The notes under the pieces were generated by a model, which ran no database searches, was not told the DNA's origin, and saw only the letters and a list, made by a program, of their open reading frames with translations. 64,000 nucleotides of DNA from positions 38,530,751-38,594,750 of the forward strand of contig CM075942.1 in the NCBI GenBank assembly GCA_038030265.1, read 5' to 3'. This document shows positions 22,389 to 34,741 of this stretch, in pieces; within the stretch, counting starts at the first letter, position 1, and every line of letters starts with the position of its first letter. Source of the DNA: Corythucha ciliata (taxonomy: Eukaryota; Arthropoda; Insecta; Hemiptera; Tingidae). A program made the position numbers and the translations under genes.

Positions 22389-23730
22389 GTTACATTCGCT
22401 TTATGGATTATTCTATGAATTCCCAGATTGCTCACACCTCGCTCTTTTCCAAGCTGAGTAACTTGTTCGGGAAAAACCTCGTAGTCTTCTTGGGGAAACC
22501 GGCTAAAATGTTTTAAAACGTAGCATCATTAAGTGCAATATATTGCAAAAGTACAACTCTCTTTCCTCTCGGCTGATTTTGCAATACGAATAGAAAAACT
22601 CTCCCCTCTTCTACTCGAACTAAGTCATCCGCACGATGCTGATGCTGATGATGATGACGGTTGTGAGGGGATCCGGAACATGGGCCCAAAATGCATTTAA
22701 ATAAATAATCAAACACTGATGCGACGGCTGAGTTAGTTCGAGTAGAAGAGAGGAGAGTTTTTGTTCAATATATTGCAGGCTTCCTCAACCTGCATCTTCC
22801 CATAGCTCCAGTGATATCTTGAAGCAACCGAAAAATCGTAAGTGGGGACTACGGTTAGCATTTCCAAACGAGCTAGAAAAACGGTTTTATGATTTCAAAA
22901 AATGCATAAGATTAATTCAGATATCGAAGGATCCTTCGAAATCAGACGCGATTTATTTTGCCCTCCATAAATTAGTAATTCTTATAATTAATTGGCTTGA
23001 AACGACCCACGTTTGATCTTTTTTTCCTCGGCAGTTCTTGCCGTTTTGCCGCGGGGAGATATTTAAAGCAATAAAGAAACTCCAATTAAAGACTTTATTA
23101 TTATTATTTATCCACTCAAATGAGCTTCCAGAGTGGGTATATTATTTTTATTGATGACTAGGTCGGTCGGAAATCTCCGTCTAAGCTTTCCACCCCCTAT
23201 CCAGTCAGCTATTCAATCAATTTTTAATTACAAACCATTTTTAAAAGTTTTTTTGTTGTTTTTTTTTCGAAGAAACTGCACTACATTTTATAGCGGTTTC
23301 CCAGATAGGTAGATGTTCTTCAATTTATTTTTTTATGTTGTAGTGAAATTATCAAGAATTAAACGATAGGGGCATTTTAGAAGACCGGTTTTTCTTACGT
23401 TTCAATTTTTATGACCCCTTAGTTGCTTTCCACGACGTAATGACATTGGCCAAAAGACGACAAGGGCAAACGCCAAGAATAAATAAATAAATAAAATAAA
23501 AAATTAAATGTACCGTTCCCCCCCCCCATCAACTAACTTCATACGAAATTCGCTTGCAGTTCCCTGGATCGCGGATAGGGGACTTCACCGATGTCACAGT
23601 GTGGTAGGAATATGCCACGGTGTACAGTGGTAGTCCGTCTGTGGGCATAACCATCAAATTCCAGAACCAAATAAGACCCTATTGGATAATAACGGCGAGA
23701 CAGGGGCTGTATATGTATACGGAATCCTAA
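22389..23730. other. No recognisable gene; one inverted repeat inside
   Basis: Apart from the inverted repeat at 22581-22777 there are only AT-rich strings, TTATTATTATT near 23098 and AATA repeats near 23480. Confidence 0.3.
22581..22777. repeat. Inverted repeat, ~45-bp arms
   Basis: Left GCAATACGAATAGAAAAACT followed by CTCCCCTCTTCTACTCGAAC (22581-22620). Right GTTCGAGTAGAAGAGAGGAG then AGTTTTTGTTCAATATATTGC. The ~105-bp loop contains a GATGCTGATGCTGATGATGA-like imperfect run read on the minus strand. Confidence 0.65.
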
Positions 23731-25290
23731 CTATAAACCTGAAATCTTCAAGCGCTGTGCACTCCTTCCCCTTCCTTGTTTGGTGATATACCATGTATGC
23801 ATGTACGTGTACACAAAAATATAGGCAGTTTGAGTGACATTTCGAGTATTATGCTGCATTTGCGTTATTTGTGGTATTATTTCTTTTAATTGGGAATTTG
23901 CTCCATCCCATTCCTGCTGCTATTTGTCCCACGAATAGCACACGTTCTTTTTAACCCATTTCTTACCATCCTCCATTCTCACCTTCAAATTACTCCCTCT
24001 CAAAGTTGTTCTCGAATCAGCAGCTCCTCTAGCAATCCTATCAGCTTGTTCGTTGCCACAAATCCCTACATGGCTAGGCAACCACATGAAACACACGCGT
24101 TTCTCTTGCATGTTTAGTTCGTATAATTTAGACTGGATTTTTCTAACAACCTCGTCAGATGTGAATTTATCCCTTAGAGTCATAACTGAGCTAAGCGAGT
24201 CTTTCACGATCAGTAATTTATCACAGGTCTGGTTGATGCAATTGTTCATCGCATTATGAATTGCACACAACTCGGCAGCGTACATGAAGGAACACTCTGG
24301 CAGTCGACTGGAGTAGTAAACGTCATTCGATATTAAACAGGCAAAACCAACACCATTGGACGTTTCGGATCCGTCTGCATAGACGTGTAGATATCCTTGA
24401 TCCTTTTTAACGCCTGCCGAAATAAAAGTTTTACAATATTGGTTGGAAGCGATTTCTTTTGGCAGACGTGTAACGTTAAATCAAGGCGTATTCGTGGGTA
24501 AAGCCAAGGGTATATTTCATTTTCTTTCTCAATAATGGCAGGTAAACTTCTCCAAGGTCCCCTCGAGCCTCACTGCATATGGCCTAGTTCTTGTACGCAT
24601 ATGCCTGTACTCTCGCACTCTATTAGCGTCAAATACATATTTTCGCAAGAAATGAGACGGATTTCTTTTGAGTTTTAGGGCATATCTCATTCTAATCATG
24701 CTTCGATGATACTCAGATGCGAGGTGAGAACTAAAAGATCGCTCCACGAGAGTTGTGCGGAACGCTCCAATGGCTATTCGAAGGCCTGGTGATAAATACT
24801 ATCCAATGGTAACAACCAAGGCTTTCTCGCCGCACCGTACACCACTGTTCCGTAATCTAATCTTGGTCTGACGAGACTATCAAATATTTTCAGTAGAGTA
24901 TCGCTGGAGGTTCCCCACTTTTGATTAGAGACGACTTTCAAGACATTTAAGGCCCTTTCACATTTAGCTGTTGTTTCATGTATGTGTCATGTATGTTCCA
25001 CCTCAATTGGTTATCGAAGAATACACCTAAGAACTTGTGCTCTTCCATTGGATTTCATTGGACTGAAGCATTAAGGTTGGCATACTGTGTGGTGTTCTTA
25101 GTCTACAAAAATGGACCGCCAAGGTTTTCTCTTCTGAGAGTTACTACCAGCCCAGCATTGAAAGCATTTTCAACAATGTGGTTTATGGCAATCTGCAAGA
25201 GAGCACCGTCAGTAGCGTCATGCGGGTGTCCAAAGTTTAAGGCATTGATTGCTTTGGTCATTCAGCCGTTATGTAGTAGAGTCACATTTT
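23731..25290 (-). pseudogene. LINE 3' half with RNase H domain, broken
   Basis: Minus-strand remnant of a second non-LTR retrotransposon. Near 25290-25050 a decayed RT tail is legible (LLQIAINHIVENAFNAGLVV, then FLGVFFDNQLRWN). Near 24890-24790 comes the post-RT segment SLVRPRLDYGTVVYGAARKP. RNase H follows (about 24420-23980): YADGSE supplies the first catalytic Asp, MYAAELCAIHNAM the Glu, VKDSLSS the second Asp, and WLPSHVGICGNEQADRIA the His and final Asp. All four catalytic positions survive in that block. A TAG at 23920-23922 interrupts the frame, which then continues QQEWDGANSQLKEIIP to a stop at 23731. Several frame changes and stops separate the blocks. RNase H after the RT is known from I, R1 and LOA type LINEs. 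This is a different lineage from the 10.5 kb copy. Confidence 0.88.
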
Positions 25291-25343
25291 GTTAAAATGT
25301 ATTATTTTTGTCTCTCTCCACTTGAATTATTTATGTAATCGAC

Positions 25344-25370
25344 TTTCGGCCCGTATTGGGTCATCATCAG
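25344..25370 (-). ncRNA. Hammerhead-like core motif
   Basis: Minus strand reads CTGATGA-TGACCCAATACGGGCC-GAAA: the two conserved hammerhead core strings joined by a potential stem II (CCC pairing with GGG around AATAC). Penelope-like elements and retrozymes carry such motifs. No convincing stem I or III and no cleavage triplet could be placed in the flanks, so this is probably a repeat-borne relic. Confidence 0.35.
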
Positions 25371-25484
25371 CACGGCATGCTTTTGTTTTTAAAAATATAT
25401 TTGCGTGAAAACACACTTGTCGGGCTCAACAACCACTTAGGAACCATCCCTGGAACTCGAAAGAAAAATCAAATAATAACAATA

Positions 25485-25486
25485 AT

Positions 25487-25530
<44 letters not shown>

Positions 25531-25532
25531 CG
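25485..25532 (+). repeat. (AAC)n microsatellite
   Basis: About 15 uninterrupted AAC units after two ATAATAAC units. Confidence 0.95.
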
Positions 25533-28500
25533 TCAAACAAATAAAAAGTGAAGGATGTTGTTTACTAGCTAACCATACCTAGCCCTCTGGAACGCTTAAA
25601 CGGAAATCACAGGCAAAATAATTGTAATATGCAGTAGAGACCACGCTCCCGAGAAATAAAAATGCCCCTCTTCTTCAACCCACTTCGGTCAGTAATGCTT
25701 ATCTCGAGCTCAGATATTACATGAGCTATAGGAATGAGGAAATATTAAAATGCAGATTTTAAGCGCACTAGAAGACTCTCGGCGATGATGAAGAGTCGTA
25801 AAAAATAGCAGCGCGATGAAGAAAAGCATTTTGAGGGATACATTTTGTAACTTGAGTTATGTACTTTAACGTAGACTTCCAAGAAAACTGCGAAGGCGAA
25901 ATCGTTGACCCTTCGGCACCGACTGACTCGTCTCCCGCCTCTTCTTTATTTGAAAAAAAAAAAAAAAATCCTTCTTAACACTCGGCCACATGTTGCGCTA
26001 AGATGTTAAGTTATAACTCAAGTAACAAGCCTTCTCCAACCTAAGTCCGTTACTTAGCCTACCCTAATCAACCGGCCATTGTGCTTCTTCGTCTCAACTT
26101 ACACATACGCACCCCCTTCATAGCTATTTTTTTCTTTTTCTTTTTAAATCTTCTTCGTCGTTCTCTTATCCTTCCCTCGCCTTCATTTCGTCGTAGACTT
26201 TTTTCTTTTCTCGAGTCGCCGGGTCCCAACAAGAAGTACCTTCCCAGAAAGTCTCCCGCCGACTGCATTCCCCTGCCTCTTCATCACTAACCCTTTCCTT
26301 TACACACACAATGCCTTACAATACTCTTCTTCGCCCTCAATAGATTCAAAAGACCACGTCCGATAATTAAAACTCTTCGGTGGCTGTTAGAAGGGGGGAA
26401 AAGAAACAATTGCAGAGGAGAGCAAGAGAGAGGGGTCACCGAACTTTGCAAGGCCTTCTTCCTTATACTCCAAGGCAACAAAAAATTTGAATTATTAATT
26501 ATTGAAACTCATTACAAATCAATGAAATGAACAGAGTATAGAGGTAGGTGCTTCTAGTGAAATTCAACCCAGCAAAAAACCCTGCTGCCTGACCCTACCA
26601 CTAGAGCCATACAATAATTGAATTCTCTGAATTAGCATGGAGGTATTCCGGTAAGAACAAGCATCGATTGAGAATTTCATTTCATGCGACTAGAATATTC
26701 CACAAACCAATCGTGACTCTAGCTTTATTCGGTGACTGCTGGCAGTGCGAAAATCACGACAGCTGCCATTACTAAATTATTAAATTAAATTGTTGCATTT
26801 TGTTTTTTCTATAGTATTTGCTGTTCTGGCAGCATCCAGCAAATAGGAAAAAAACATTATTTTACCGCCTAGAGAAGAAAACACTCACTTTCTCGCCATG
26901 CCCCAAAAAAATTAGTCCCCATTTGGAAAATTGAAACGAGTGCACGGCGGGAAAAAAGTGAGCTCTAGGGCATCGAGAAATGGCCAGGCTCACAAATAAA
27001 ACAAAAATGGTTTAAAGGGAGTATTAAATGCGTAACAGAAGAGAACGCGGGCTAGGGAAAAGAGCTCGATGCCACTTGACTAAATACAACTCAAGGCGAA
27101 ACGGTTACTCGGCGATCAATAACTATATCAAAGGTGACTAAGACCGTGACACAAAGAGGCTGACGAAATGTTTTTTCAGGATCAAATAATTAGCACCATG
27201 AATTGACTTGGATATGACAAGTCTTGAAATATAAAGACATTCAATATGCAACACTTTGAAAGTTCTACATTATAATAATTCTCTTTGCCTGCACAGCGAT
27301 AGGAGTATCATTGTCAGTGCAGAAAACAACAATCAAACTTGATGATTATATACATATATATATTTTTAATAATGGGCTTGAGAACATGTGCAAGGGAAAA
27401 CATTATGACTATCAAGACCATTCATTCCATACTTTTTTCATATTAGTTTCCAGGCGGAGACACCTCAAGAGAGATCTAGTGGCGATGGCTTAAACTTGCA
27501 TGAGCCTTCTTGACGAGTTTAGTGTCAAGCATTGCAACAGTGCATCTCCAGGTACAAATTTCCTTTAAATTCTTCAACAAATTCATCTGTATAAAATATT
27601 AAGAGAACACACAGCCAGCAACGAGTGTACTCATTTTTCATTTAGCTAACATTAAGGAACACCTTCATTCTTTTCTTTTTTTCACGATCGTCCTTCAACG
27701 ATAGAAAATTACACGCTTTGCAGAACAATTCACTCCACTCTCATTACAAGTTTATTGCGGTTAGGATATTATATGCGAGGGTGGAGCTCCATAGCGCACG
27801 CTAAAACAGACTACTTTTTATCTTGATCTATCGAGTACCGAAACACATAAAAAGAAAAATAAATAAATAAACACAAGACTCGACGCGGCGAAGGACGCCT
27901 TTCAAAAAGGCGCCTGTAAAAGGGTAAAGGGATTCGTTAAACAAAATACTTACGATTCATTTTATTACTCCCTCTTTACAGCGTAAACAATAATATTAAA
28001 ACCAAAATTCACTAGTGGAGCAAAAATGTGTGAACAGCCAAAGCGTACAACCGGAACCCTGAGTCTAGGGTAAATGATAAAAGGAGGTTTTGCACCTCAT
28101 TTGATGGGTGACCATTGTTTGGAGTGGATTAGCCTATCTCCTCCAAAACCATGAGAAGCAAATTACTCCTTTGACAAACAATTTAAAGTCAGGATGACAT
28201 CAGAAATACTGTTCTGTTTTTTAGTGTTTTCAGCCACTGAGAAGTTTGTACTGAAATCTCTGAAACATCAAAACAAACGACGAGAAAAAAAAACAACGAT
28301 AAGTCTGCCTTACGTCCTGGTGCTTTTACAAATCTAAGTAAATATTCTTTGTTGTAACCATCAACTATATGTATAACTCGGAATAAAAATAATATAATGT
28401 GAAACTATTCTTGTAACGTTTTCCGTAACGTTTTTGTAACGTTTTAGCATAATGTTTTAATTAAATCAGAGAAGACGGCCATTTTTGTGTACAAATGGAA

Positions 28501-31500
28501 AACGCTAACATCATATACTACTATAAGGGCCTTCATCCATCAACTTTGTAGGATATTCAACAAGAATATTGTTAACAATTTCTACATTCTATTTGCTACT
28601 TCTATTAGTTTCATTTTCGTGCTCTCAAACTTTACTCGGCAAACTAGCGGATGATTAATGCTCACCAGGGTATTCTACAAAAAGCATCTTCAAAAAAGCC
28701 GCTGAGACACGCGTGAGACTAGTTAAGCTTACTTAACTATCGAGATTCCGCTCTCCGCAGTAACACTAGTGTACATGTACTGTAGCTGTGTTTCTCTGGG
28801 TGGGCTAGATTCTTCCACCAAACTCGCTTGGGAAGATCATAGGACCGTGTTCGTAGTCATCACTCAATTTGTGTTTTTGCTTATTGCTATTCGAAAAATA
28901 TAACGGCCAATTGGAAGCTGTTTCGCAATTAAGAACTTTCAAGACTCACTTTAATCCGCGTATTTTCTTCTCATCCACCACACCGTCGTTCACTGTTGGA
29001 ATTAGTTTTTTATGCATAAATAATCCACTGTAAAACTATACTTCCACCTACAGAAAAATAATGCCAGTTCCTAATCAAATAATGAAATGATACAATTGTA
29101 AAATGTTTAAACTGCAGTAAATTCAGACAAATGAACTTGATACCGGTGCAAGGTGTAAAAATAAATTTAGGTACATAATTATATTACTTTAAGAGTATTC
29201 GTACTGCTTCCCGCCTGTACATAATGACGAAAAAGAAGTCTAGATGCTGTACGGTACAAACAAGAAAGAAACTGGCATTGATCAACTCCGAGAGATAGAA
29301 AAGTGTAAGAGTGAAGAGACACACTCGTGAAGTGAACTGCGAAAATACACCACCACTTCAAGACCAAAGCGTCGTGAGGGTCGAAGCCTACTTCAAAAAA
29401 AGATAAAGCATTCTATACAGCCGGGCGTTGATGGAAATGCCGATACCCTACAACGGAGAATATAATATCAGGTCCTTCTTAGCTCACAGCCATAACAAGA
29501 CCATAAGATGCACTGTTTCTAGTCTACTGGCGTTTTATATTTGCATAAAATTCTGCAACGGAGCAATTCATTTTCATCTGCCTTCTCCATTAACATACAC
29601 CTATGTAATTTGTTTCAGAGAGATCGAGTGGAAATAAACAACTCCAATGCAGAATTTTGTGTAAATGGACAACTCTATAAAACAAACTTTTCTATGAGTG
29701 TTTCTAGAGAGCTTAATAATATCAAAGTAGCGTCGGGAATAATTTATTCTCGTTTATCCAGGTGCTCATCCCCCCAGAAGTTCCTGAATTATACCACGAC
29801 GTTACACGCTCCATATGTTGCAACAAAGGAACATCCTTACAAATTTTAATTTCCTTGGTCCGAATGTAGTCGCTAGGGAACCGTTGATTTCTTCGTGATT
29901 AAATCGACCCCATGGTTATTGAAATCGGAAGAAGAGGGAAAGCAGGAAACTATACAACTTATAAACGCCAATTTGCAGAACAAGGACAGTAAGATTCAAT
30001 CGATTTACTAGCGAATGAAAACTACAGTTTAAAATCACGCCCCCCCCCCACCATTAGATGTTAAAAACAAGAGTTGCTGCTTAGCGAAACTGAGGGGGAA
30101 ATGGGATGAAAGGGTGGCTCTTGATTCACAATTCCTCTTCTCTCGTACAAGTTTCATACTCAAAAAGGTTCTCTACGCCCCTTGCTCACCGCCTCGTACT
30201 CTTGCAAAAGACCTCTCAGAAGCCCAATCTCAATCTTTTCTATGGAAGTGACTCTTTCCCGCAGTAACTCAAACCAACCTATGTTGAAAATTAAACGTGG
30301 CCGCCATCTCTTGTTTATCAAATTTAAGGGGTAAGGGGAGGAGAAATGGAGACTATACTGTTAGCTGGAGGAAAAAAATTGCACAAAACAGAAATGGGGC
30401 GGAGAAAGAGAGGGAGTCTCTGAGGATTAATAACATTTCCTGCTTTATTTTTTATTCAATACCCCATCCCAAAAATGCTTTGTTAAATGAAGCGAGCATG
30501 AAGAATGAAGTGAGCATTTTCAAATTTCAGAAACATTTTCTTTTTCCTTTTTTTCTGGCACCACCCTTTCATGACAGTGGTAATATGGTAAAATAAAAGA
30601 CAGATTTCGTCAGCTGGAAGGTTTTTTAAACCTCTGAGATCAGCCATTAAAATGTTTATTAGAGACCCTCGTTGAAATCGCCTCCTCATCCTCTTCTGAT
30701 TGAGTTCCGAATAAACTCAATCTTGTTTATCTTCAAAACGTCTTCACTCTTTTTTCACGCTCAATACATTCTGTAAATAAAACGAAAAACTGAGAGGGGG
30801 AGTTTTGTCGCATTCCACCCCTCTTTTTATTATTGAGTTGCGAACGCCCTATTAGGAATTCAAATAACAAGAAATGCAATTTGGGGGACCTCAGAAGAGT
30901 GGGGTGTGAAGTTATAAGATATAAAAAACTGGAAGAAAACGCGAAAACGTTTCACTCGTTTATCAGGAACAATTTTTGCCCCTACTCAGGAAATCATCGC
31001 TATTAATCAAGATAAACTAGGTCCACTCAATCAATTAATTTGGCTAGTGGAATGCCACTGTTGCTTTATTTGAACAGGTAGCCAATGAGTCAGATGAAAC
31101 GGAAATGGTTGTTTCATCTTTTTTATCTTTTTTATTAATATTTATATTATTATTATTAACTTTATTTTTTTTAGGGGAAAATTTCCCCAAACCTTAGACC
31201 TTGCGCTATTTCCTTTTTTACGACCTTGTTCGTTGAATGGTGAGAGGCGATTCTTTCGCCTCTTCTTATAGGATGGAACTAATGTTTATATTTGGGGATA
31301 TTGTATACATAATAACTCTCCCGCCAACCATCAATCGAAGTTTCAGGGAGATCCTCTTTTCACTGGCAGTTCTCTTGAGATTTCTGCTCTTTAATTAATT
31401 TCTATAATTGAATATTGAGATGATGATAATTCACAAGTTCTAAAAACAAAAGAAAAACGGATTTATAATAGAGGTATTCATTCTCAAAAATTTAACATAG

Positions 31501-32370
31501 GGGTATTCATGAAAAATGTTAAACCTTGTATTTGTTATAAATATGCTAAATTCCGAACAAATGGGTAAGGCCATAGAAACGAAGAAACTGAACACAAAAA
31601 ATACGAAATAACAGGGTTTACGCATTGGAGAAAGCTTGGTCTTGAAATTTGTTGACCGTTGTTATGGTGGGAGGTGCACCTTGTGAACCTCAAATCAAGT
31701 TGTTTTATATTTACACATGTCCACTTTGAATTTCTAGTTTTGTTCTTTTTTCCTCTAGCATGCCTAGAAATAGTCACTGCGAGTTTTTAGATTGTTTCAC
31801 AGGGCATTAATAAAGTGAATAACCCACAACTATACTCCGGAGAATCTTTATTTTAAACTGTCGACCATGCGCGAGTTGTTGGACTTCTTTTCCGGATATT
31901 TCAACGTGCGCAAGTAGCTCCAATCCTCTTCCGGGAATCACGACAGAAGCCACCGGGAAATCCGTCACTCATGTTTTTATGGAATACGTCATGTTTCTGA
32001 GTTCAAGATAACTTGTTTTTTACTGATGTGTTGTGTATTTTTGGGTATGTTTCTTCAGGGGTCGATCCTCCGATAGCAAAGAGAAATACAGGGCTAAGAA
32101 ATCACGAACGTTTATTTCACATAATAATCGCTCGCAAGCAAGAAACAAACTAATTCAGAAACATTATATGTGCCAGCACTGCGAATGAGAAGACCCGTGG
32201 TTCGAGCACAGCGAGAACTGCAAGAGTGTGGCGACTTTTGTTCAAATCCTTGTTTCGCAGTCCTCAAGAGACGGAGAGGCTCTTTCTGAACTCGTGACTG
32301 TTTCGCCCATGTAATATTTTTCCTAGTGTTTTGATGGAACGCGATCAGGGCCACTTATTTTAGAAAATAA
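25533..32370. other. 6.8 kb without recognisable genes
   Basis: No coding similarity, tRNA or clear element ends were seen. Contents worth noting: a 15-base A run near 25953, C-run near 30041, three 12-bp GTAACGTTTT repeats at 28412, TTATTATTATTATT near 31145, and GGGGAAAATTTCCCC at about 31176. Small open frames are within chance length. Confidence 0.35.
28412..28458 (+). repeat. Short tandem repeat, 12-bp GTAACGTTTT unit
   Basis: GTAACGTTTT begins at 28412, 28424 and 28436, with a decayed fourth unit (ATAATGTTTT) to 28458. Confidence 0.7.
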
Positions 32371-32424
32371 ACACCAAAATACTCTTGAAAACACGGCTAC
32401 GGGCCACGAACGATGACATTTACA
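32371..32424 (+). repeat. 54-bp dispersed repeat, copy 2
   Basis: Same 54 bases as 9566-9619 with two substitutions (ACACT to ACTCT, ACGTGCC to ACGGGCC). Unlike copy 1 it is not followed by an ACGT-rich block. Confidence 0.75.
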
Positions 32425-32884
32425 ATGAAATCGTATGAACATCAAGTCGTCCACGCTTTGAGAACGAGAGTGTTGACGAGTTTGATTTAGTTTTTACCGA
32501 ACAAATTCCCCGAAATACCCCTTATTCATTCTAACTCGGGCTCTTTTTTTGTAATTTTGCATTAATCTCAGGGGGAGGTGAGCATTTTTGTTGATAACCT
32601 GACGATGTAGAGGTAAATTCAAGGTTCTGAAGGTGTAATTTGGCGGCCATATTTGTGACAACCCTTCTACCCACCCCCCAGCCCATTCAGGCTTTCTCCA
32701 GTTATTTACCTTTATGGGTTTACGTCGATAACATATGTTAAACTTCAGAGTATGAATACCCCTCATATGTATTATGCTATCGACGTAAACCCTGTTATTT
32801 CTTTTTTTTTTTGTCCAATTTCTCGTTTCTGTGGACTACACCCATCTGTTCAGCATTTAGCATAGGTATAACAAAATACAAGAT
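32425..32884. other. No recognisable gene
   Basis: Paired strings TTTACGTCGATA and ATCGACGTAAACC (about 32722-32790) form an imperfect inverted repeat around CATATGT. Nothing else was found. Confidence 0.3.
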
Positions 32885-33027
32885 TAAGGCCCGTATTCAT
32901 AGTCGCTACTTAAGTCAGAATTTTCTTAAGTAAAAGTCAATCCAGTTTTTGTTGGAATAAAATCATCTATTTTGACGCGCACTTAGGATAATTCAAGTAT
33001 AAGAAGTGTCTGTGAATACGGGCCTTA
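32885..33027. mobile_element. Palindromic MITE with TAAGGCCCGTATTCA ends
   Basis: Left TAAGGCCCGTATTCATAGTC, right GTGTCTGTGAATACGGGCCTTA. ACTTAAGT pairs with ACTTAGGATAATTCAAGT inward. About 143 bp. Same terminal family as 18710-18848. Confidence 0.8.
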
Positions 33028-34388
33028 GCATTTTTCATGAATACCCCTAACGCAGATGTGCTATACCGAGATCTAGTATGTGTAAAAAGGGTGAACTTTA
33101 CTGCATATTATGCAGAGTGAAATATAGTGAAGAGAGTTTTATGCTATACAAGGTTAGTTCCAGACCTGTGCAGCGAGTAATTAATAAAGTTGTATGTGTT
33201 AAGTGTTCGGGGTATTTAGAAAGTATTTTGGCCCTCAAGTTACCAGCATTTCAACTATAAGATAGGGGGTTATAAAAACCTTTCCGAGGTTGTCAATCAA
33301 GATTTCAAGAGTATGAAGTCAGCTCGGACTCGATTTTTTTCACGAACACCTTACTTCCTTTGCTCACGGGAACATGGAAATGTTGGAAACTATGTAAATT
33401 GAATTGACGTTAGTACTAAATGGATAAGAAAACAGCATTGATCTTCGAAAGTATAAATACCAATTCTCGTTGCAACAGAGAGACAGGCAATGGGTGTATG
33501 AACGAAAATCCGAGCAAAGTCCCCTAAAACTCGGAGTACGGTCCCCTCTTGGCTTATCCCCCCCCCCCAGGGACTTATGATTATATATACTATAAACCAG
33601 ACAGCACTGCTCAGTTTGTGGTCATTTGGTATTATCTTTTGTAAACTGTAGGACAACCAATTCGGTAACAAATGTAACGGGAAGGAAAGTTGTAGGTAAT
33701 CGAATGAGAGAGCGCTGGCCGCGGGTTCATATTCTTCTTGACAGGCTATATGTACCATGTACTTTTTGGCAGCTGTAATGAATTCAACATGAAATAAAGT
33801 GTAGTAGTACAGTAATACAGTTGAGGCATATCCGCACACCGAGTCACAATTATTATAAAATGAAACTTCCCCGTGAAACCACTTTTTATTTTATTTTGTT
33901 TTTTTAGCATTTTTTGATCAAAATAATTATTTCAGTCGTTTTTAGGAATTCAGGCGTCCCAATTACCCATGGTTTTTTGAGTCCAGGAGAAGCCTCACTG
34001 ATGCCAATTGTTGTTCAAAATCAAGGTGACTAAACTCTTCTATAGGTGCCACAGAGTTCCCCCTGCCCATCAGTCGGGAGGGGTGAAGACTGACGTCACC
34101 TTGGTTCAAAACATGTTCAAAATCGTTTAAACGGATATTGTCGACCCAGCTCTCAATCAAATACAAATTTTGAACATTTGTTTCTGTCTTTGTAACCATA
34201 ATTAGGTATTCTGATTTTAATCAAACATTTTTCCTATTACTTTAGCATCTAAATAAACCTTCTTTGAAGGAAAAACTTAGGGGCCTTATTAACCAACTCC
34301 CCCCCCCCCAAATAATTTGTCTTCATTCATTTTTCTGCCAATATGAAATACACTGTAAAACTTTAATAGCTCTGATCTTAGAGAATAA
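33028..34388. other. No recognised gene
   Basis: Contains open frames at 33390-33839 (minus, 149 codons) and 33963-34199 (minus, 78 codons, acidic, fairly protein-like) that match nothing I know. C-runs lie near 33560 and 34304. A variant polyadenylation hexamer ATTAAA on the minus strand at 34362-34367 could serve the RING gene. Confidence 0.3.
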
Positions 34389-34620
34389 GGGCGCTTTCAC
34401 ACTTGAGATTCCAGTATCCGATTCCCGAATCGAGGATACTAAATATACAATACGACAAACGCGCTCATTCACACTTAAGATTCCGGAATCGGTTACTAAA
34501 AGTATGCGATTCCGGAATCTAAGTGTGAAGGAGCGCCTTGACTGTAGTGTAGTGTAGGGTATTTTTAGTGTCCTCGATACGGGAATCGGATACCGGAATC
34601 TCAAGTGTGAAAACAGCCTA
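34389..34620. mobile_element. Nested palindromic MITE just past the stop codon of the RING gene
   Basis: The outer arms GCTTTCACACTTGAGATTCC and GGAATCTCAAGTGTGAAAAC are inverted. ATCCGATTCCCGAATCGAGG pairs with CCTCGATACGGGAATCGGAT. A second palindrome sits inside: CACACTTAAGATTCCGGAATC pairs with GATTCCGGAATCTAAGTGTG. The TTCCGGAATC motif gives four similar half-sites. No coding capacity. It lies 122 bp past the stop of the minus-strand gene. Confidence 0.85.
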
Positions 34621-34741
34621 AGGGTCGTATTCAGAAATCAGGTGCAGCCGTATTCAGATGAGACATATGCACATATACAGCAGAACTTTGAGTAAATAAC
34701 TATAACATCATAGATGACCCCTTAAACCAGTATTATGCTCG

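Noticed and set aside
33390..33839. 149-codon minus-strand open frame
   Set aside because: No family resemblance; it crosses a C/G homopolymer (GGG run in the protein), and chance is sufficient.
33963..34199. 78-codon acidic minus-strand frame downstream of the RING gene
   Set aside because: Protein-like composition, but no homologue recognised and no in-frame link to the RING exons, which end at 34742.
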